Source: Bromus sterilis
Lineage: Eukaryota > Streptophyta > Magnoliopsida > Poales > Poaceae
DNA: 64,000 bases
Direction of reading: 5' to 3'
NCBI GenBank assembly: GCA_950022295.1
Contig: OX465596.1
Span: forward strand, 127,824,501-127,888,500
Numbering within the stretch: the first letter of the stretch is position 1; each line of letters starts with the position of its first letter. The position numbers and the translations under genes were made by a program. Below are positions 60,789-64,000 of the stretch, piece after piece. The notes under the pieces were generated by a model that did not search any database, had not been told where the DNA came from, and saw nothing but the letters and a program-made list of their open reading frames with translations.

Positions 60789-62048
60789 CTAAAGAACTAC
60801 GGTAGGTAACTCAAGCTTATCCACAAATACCCTTGATATGAATGAATGTGATGCACCAGAATAAAAAAGAACAAGTGCGGGTACTGAATTGATAAGGAAT
60901 TTACCAATCATAGCATCAGACTCATCATAGACTTCCTCCACATTGATATGGTTCACATGTCCCTTTTTGAAGGGGTTGGGCTTGACGACTCCAGAAACCT
61001 TATTCTCCGGGCAATCTGTTGCATAATGCCCCATATTCTTGCACTTGAAACACGAAACTTGACATAAGTCTCTTGGCGCACGCGCAGTCTGGCGGTTATG
61101 ACTATTATTCCCTCCATTGTCGTTTCCTCCATTGCCATTTTCTTTCCCATTGCCATTGTCATTCTTGTGCCCATTGTGGTGGTTGTGGCCATTACCTCCA
61201 TTGTGATTGTGTCCACTTCCACCTTGATGAGTATGGCCATTCCCACCGTGATGGTTATGTCCATGTGAATGTCCTCCATTCCAATTATAGGAAGTGTGTT
61301 GCTTCTGCTGTGGCCCTGAGTTGTACTTGTTGTTGTTGTTGTTGTTGTTGTTGTACTTCCTCTTGCGGTACTCCATAGCATGATGTTTCCCTTCCAGCAC
61401 AATGGCCTTATCAATGAGCTCCTGGCAATTGTTGAAAGTAGCCACCGTCAACTGAACTCCCAACTCATCGTTGAGACCCTCCAAGAACTTCTCTTGCCTG
61501 GCTGCATCCGTGTTGACATCATTTGGAGCATAGCGAGAAAGCTTGTTGAATTCCTCTACATACTCCGCTACTGTGCGACCTCCTTGGCGCAAGCTGCGGA
61601 ACTCCTTCTTATTCAAAGCCATGGCGCCTGCTGAGACATGTGCGGCGCGAAACGCAGCCTAAAACTGCGCCCAAGTGATGGTGTCGATGGGATAAGTCAC
61701 CAAGTAGTTGTCCCACCATGCAGCGGCAGGACCCTCCAGCAAATGTGATGCAAACCTCACTCTCTCTGCCTCAGTACAACCAACTGTCTCCATGTTCCAG
61801 TTGACTGAACGAAGCCAGTCATCCGACACTATGGGTTCAGGAGTGCTAGAGAACCTCTGAGGATTCAACCTCAGGAATCTCGCAAGCGTGTCCACAGGTG
61901 GTGGTGGTGGAGCATTGTTGTTGTTGTTGCCCAAATTCTGAGTGAGCAACTGGATCAACTGGGCTTGTCCTTGAAGTAACTGTTGCATGTAAGCTGGCAC
62001 TTCATTGTTGTTGTTCCCATTTCCCGTGGGATCACGTCTCGGCCCCAT
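60789..62048 (-). pseudogene. gag and protease start of element F
   Basis: ATG at 62048 follows a long pyrimidine tract ending CCCAATAG. A TAG at 61661-61659 breaks the capsid region where H has a Gln codon. After the capsid come an Asn run, a long His/Gly/Asn-rich segment (about 61,320-61,090), an intact CCHC knuckle (CFKCKNMGHYATDC, near 61,030), and a protease start whose active site reads YSGA instead of DSGA (about 60,870). Ends at 60789, where the rest of protease is missing. Confidence 0.9.
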
Positions 62049-62386
62049 CTATTGGGAAAGAATAGGTAAGTTACAGACATAAAGTAGCTAGGGAAATATA
62101 TCCTACCCCATATGCTTATTATGATCAAGACAACATATACATATACATCATATCATACAACACAATCATCATACAATTATCACCAATCATCACTCATCAA
62201 TATCATCAAGCAAAAGCACTCATACCAATAAGCAAATACAATCACACCATATAATCTCAAAATATATTGCATAACTAATATAAGATCCTCAACACAACCA
62301 CGAATATAAGAGTATCAAACAACCTAGTATTGCCATACCGAATAAGTCGACATGGTCAAATACGCTAACACGATAACGATAATAAA

Positions 62387-63105
62387 CTAATTGCTGGTGA
62401 AGTAATTCCGAATGCTGTCTTTGCTAAACAGCATACGGTATTCGCGCCCACTAATACGGTTGCGCCTCTTGGGACTCAGTTCATCTTCCTCTCCCGAAGT
62501 CTCCAATTCTGGTTCCTCTTCCTTTTCTTCAACACCATTGGCCTTCAGCCTCTCTTTCAGTCTCTTGATCTCCGCTTGCATCTCCATCTTCTCATTCTTC
62601 AGCTTGTTGGTGTCGCTCTTGAGCTTGTTGTTCTTCTGCTGCAACTCAGTGATGGTTTAGATATCCGACTGGGTGCTCTTCTCTAGGTTGAGGATGTGCT
62701 TCTCCAGGCTCTGGATGAAGTAGGTAGTTGTACCTGGCAAAATGGTCCCAGGCAAAATCTTGAAATTCTTTGGCCATATGTTCCCCGATGGAAGGATCTT
62801 GGTCATCTTTTCGTACACCGTACCCTTTAGCTGGCCGGTATACCGGTTGACGAGGCGTCCAAGAGCCATGTGATCGGTATGCGCAAACACTGCTCCTTCT
62901 CCGGGGCATGCACCTCGAATGACTCCGTGATCACCCTTTCTTTCGTCTTGCTTCCTAGAAGAAATGCTTCCACTTGCCAGTAGTCATCAGCTCCCCTTGT
63001 CTCTACTATGTCCGGCTGAAAGACCGGCGCGTAGATGTTCAGGTGATGGAAAATTGCCCTGAGCTCAGGTCCAAATGGCATAGAGCGGTAAGACAAAGTA
63101 GTCAT
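62387..63105 (-). pseudogene. Accessory ORF (ORF0) of F, frameshifted
   Basis: ATG at 63105 follows TTTGATTATAG, a splice-acceptor-like sequence. The first frame gives a helix (PELRAIFHHLNIY) and three strand-like stretches, then a frame change near 62,890-62,930 into an alanine and leucine helix. A TAA at 62659-62657 is followed in frame by a clear coiled coil (Lys/Glu/Leu heptads, 62,645-62,550) and an acidic tail ending at 62387. Position and fold order match ORF0 of D and E, though sequence identity is low. The assignment rests on position and pattern. Confidence 0.5.
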
Positions 63106-63258
63106 CTATAATCAAAGACAGGAAAGGCAAGATTAGAACATGTATGAATACGAGATAGAGAAGTTAAGTAAGTACAAGACAGAGTGATATAAAGTAATAT
63201 TTTCATTCCTTTGGCTTCTCTAATCCATTTTCTAGGGTCACGTCCTACAGTCAACACA

Positions 63259-63272
63259 CTGCTCTAATACCA
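63259..63272 (-). other. Primer binding site of element F (tRNA-iMet)
   Basis: Minus-strand TGGTATTAGAGCAG, one mismatch from the iMet complement, two bases after the LTR end. Confidence 0.88.
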
Positions 63273-63274
63273 CC

Positions 63275-64000
63275 TGCAACGACCCAATTCACAGAGAATT
63301 GGAGTCTCTGTGATCAAGTGTCAGTCCATGGATCGAACTCACTGCCACACACAGTATCATATATGTATATGAATGTACAAGTGCATCATTATTACATCGT
63401 ATGATCCTGAATAATATAAATAACAAGTTGCATAGATCAAGGCTAGCTTATTCAACATAAATATAGCGGAAGAAAAAGAAAATAACGAGGAGTCCCATCA
63501 ACATCCACAAGCGAACATGCTGAGTAAAGATCCGCGACCCTAAACGCACCTTACTGGTCGTCCGAAAAACCTGCAACACCGAAGGATACAGCCCGACAAC
63601 GGGTCAGTACATCTGATTTGTACGACAAGTCACACGAAAAAGGATATAACAGACCTATCGGTACATGCAAGGTAAGTCAAAGGACGGCTTAAGGTTTTGT
63701 TTTGCAGAAAGCTGATTTTTCCCAATCTACCTAAGTCAAACATTTAGTTTAACTTACTACATAAGGTTGAACTGAGCTACACCAGTTCCAACCCATAACA
63801 TTTATTAGATCTTTCAAACTCAAGTTTTATTAAATTGTTTCATCTGTCAAGACCATCCAACAACAGTAATTCCTAGTTGCTCAGAGTTGTCCATAACCGG
63901 GGACACGACTAATCATGATCAATTTGTACACTCTGCAGAGGTCTGTACGCTTTTCCCACTGGACCCAACCCGAAGATTGAGATGAAGTCTTCAGAAGAGG
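63275..64000 (-). repeat. 5' LTR of element F (3' end only)
   Basis: Matches 38399-39120 of the other LTR. The candidate last exon is 63570-63551, ending in TAA. The remainder is beyond the window. Confidence 0.9.

Larger units (their letters stand above)
38399..64000 (-). mobile_element. Element F: Gypsy retrotransposon, decayed, split by G
   Basis: Read on the minus strand from the right: 5' LTR end (beyond 64000 to 63275), iMet primer site (63272-63259), ORF0, gag, RT and RNase H, start of integrase (to 59079), then the G insertion (59078-41386), rest of integrase (41385-40536), a fold-back rearrangement and the 3' LTR (about 40310-38399). G is flanked by CAAAC on both sides within F. Its left end lies in the Copia RNase H frame. 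The right end is off the window. Confidence 0.9.

Noticed and set aside
1..64000. CRISPR arrays, bacterial operons, rRNA or tRNA genes
   Set aside because: No regular spaced repeats, no RNA gene signatures, and the content is plant retrotransposon throughout. tRNA-like matches are primer binding sites.

Overview
This 64-kb window looks like intergenic DNA from a large-genome grass, most likely a Triticeae species (wheat, barley, rye, Aegilops). That assignment is inferred from dense nested LTR retrotransposons with long (1.5-4.3 kb) LTRs. I see no host gene, rRNA, tRNA or CRISPR. Almost every base can be placed in one of eight LTR elements, named A to H here, plus a Copia remnant. I do not assign published family names because I cannot search a repeat library.

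Layout. (1) Element A (1-7417, minus; tRNA-Asp primer site, no gag-pol) sits inside the 5' LTR of element E. (2) E (7418-37969, plus; tRNA-iMet primer site) carries only an accessory ORF, which is split by element B. (3) B (9592-32041, plus) is a relative of A with a near-perfect target duplication (CACCA/CACCG). Its single ORF is split by 12089-27229. (4) That insert holds a 1-kb LTR fragment C followed by chromovirus-like Gypsy element D, with gag-pol 18703-23150. The outer ends are flanked by GATGC on both sides, and the last 0.65 kb of D's 3' LTR appears to come from C. (5) 37970-38398 is a minus-strand Copia RNase H fragment lying between E and F. (6) F (38399-64000+, minus) is a decayed Gypsy element split by G, a 4-kb solo LTR (41386-44057 plus 57767-59078, target duplication CAAAC). 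G is itself split by H (44058-57766, minus, target duplication ACAAC), a nearly complete Gypsy element with a broken reverse transcriptase. Nesting is Copia > E > B > C > D on the left and Copia > F > G > H on the right.

The most interesting pattern is a possible shared splicing architecture in the long-LTR, iMet-primed elements. LTRs of the D/G family, H and F each hold a three-exon-like layout: a GC-rich first exon ending at a GTGAGC-type donor, a 60-81 nt second exon ending at a GC-type donor (AG|GCAAGY), and a short last exon with a stop codon. Exon 2 is a multiple of three long in all of them, and intron phase 1 fits throughout. Canonical 3' splice sites also sit directly before the ATGs of the accessory ORF and gag in D and F, and before gag in H. 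In D, E and F an accessory ORF precedes the gag position, and its predicted secondary-structure order resembles a dsRNA-binding domain. All of this comes from reading the sequence and would need transcript evidence and structure prediction to confirm.
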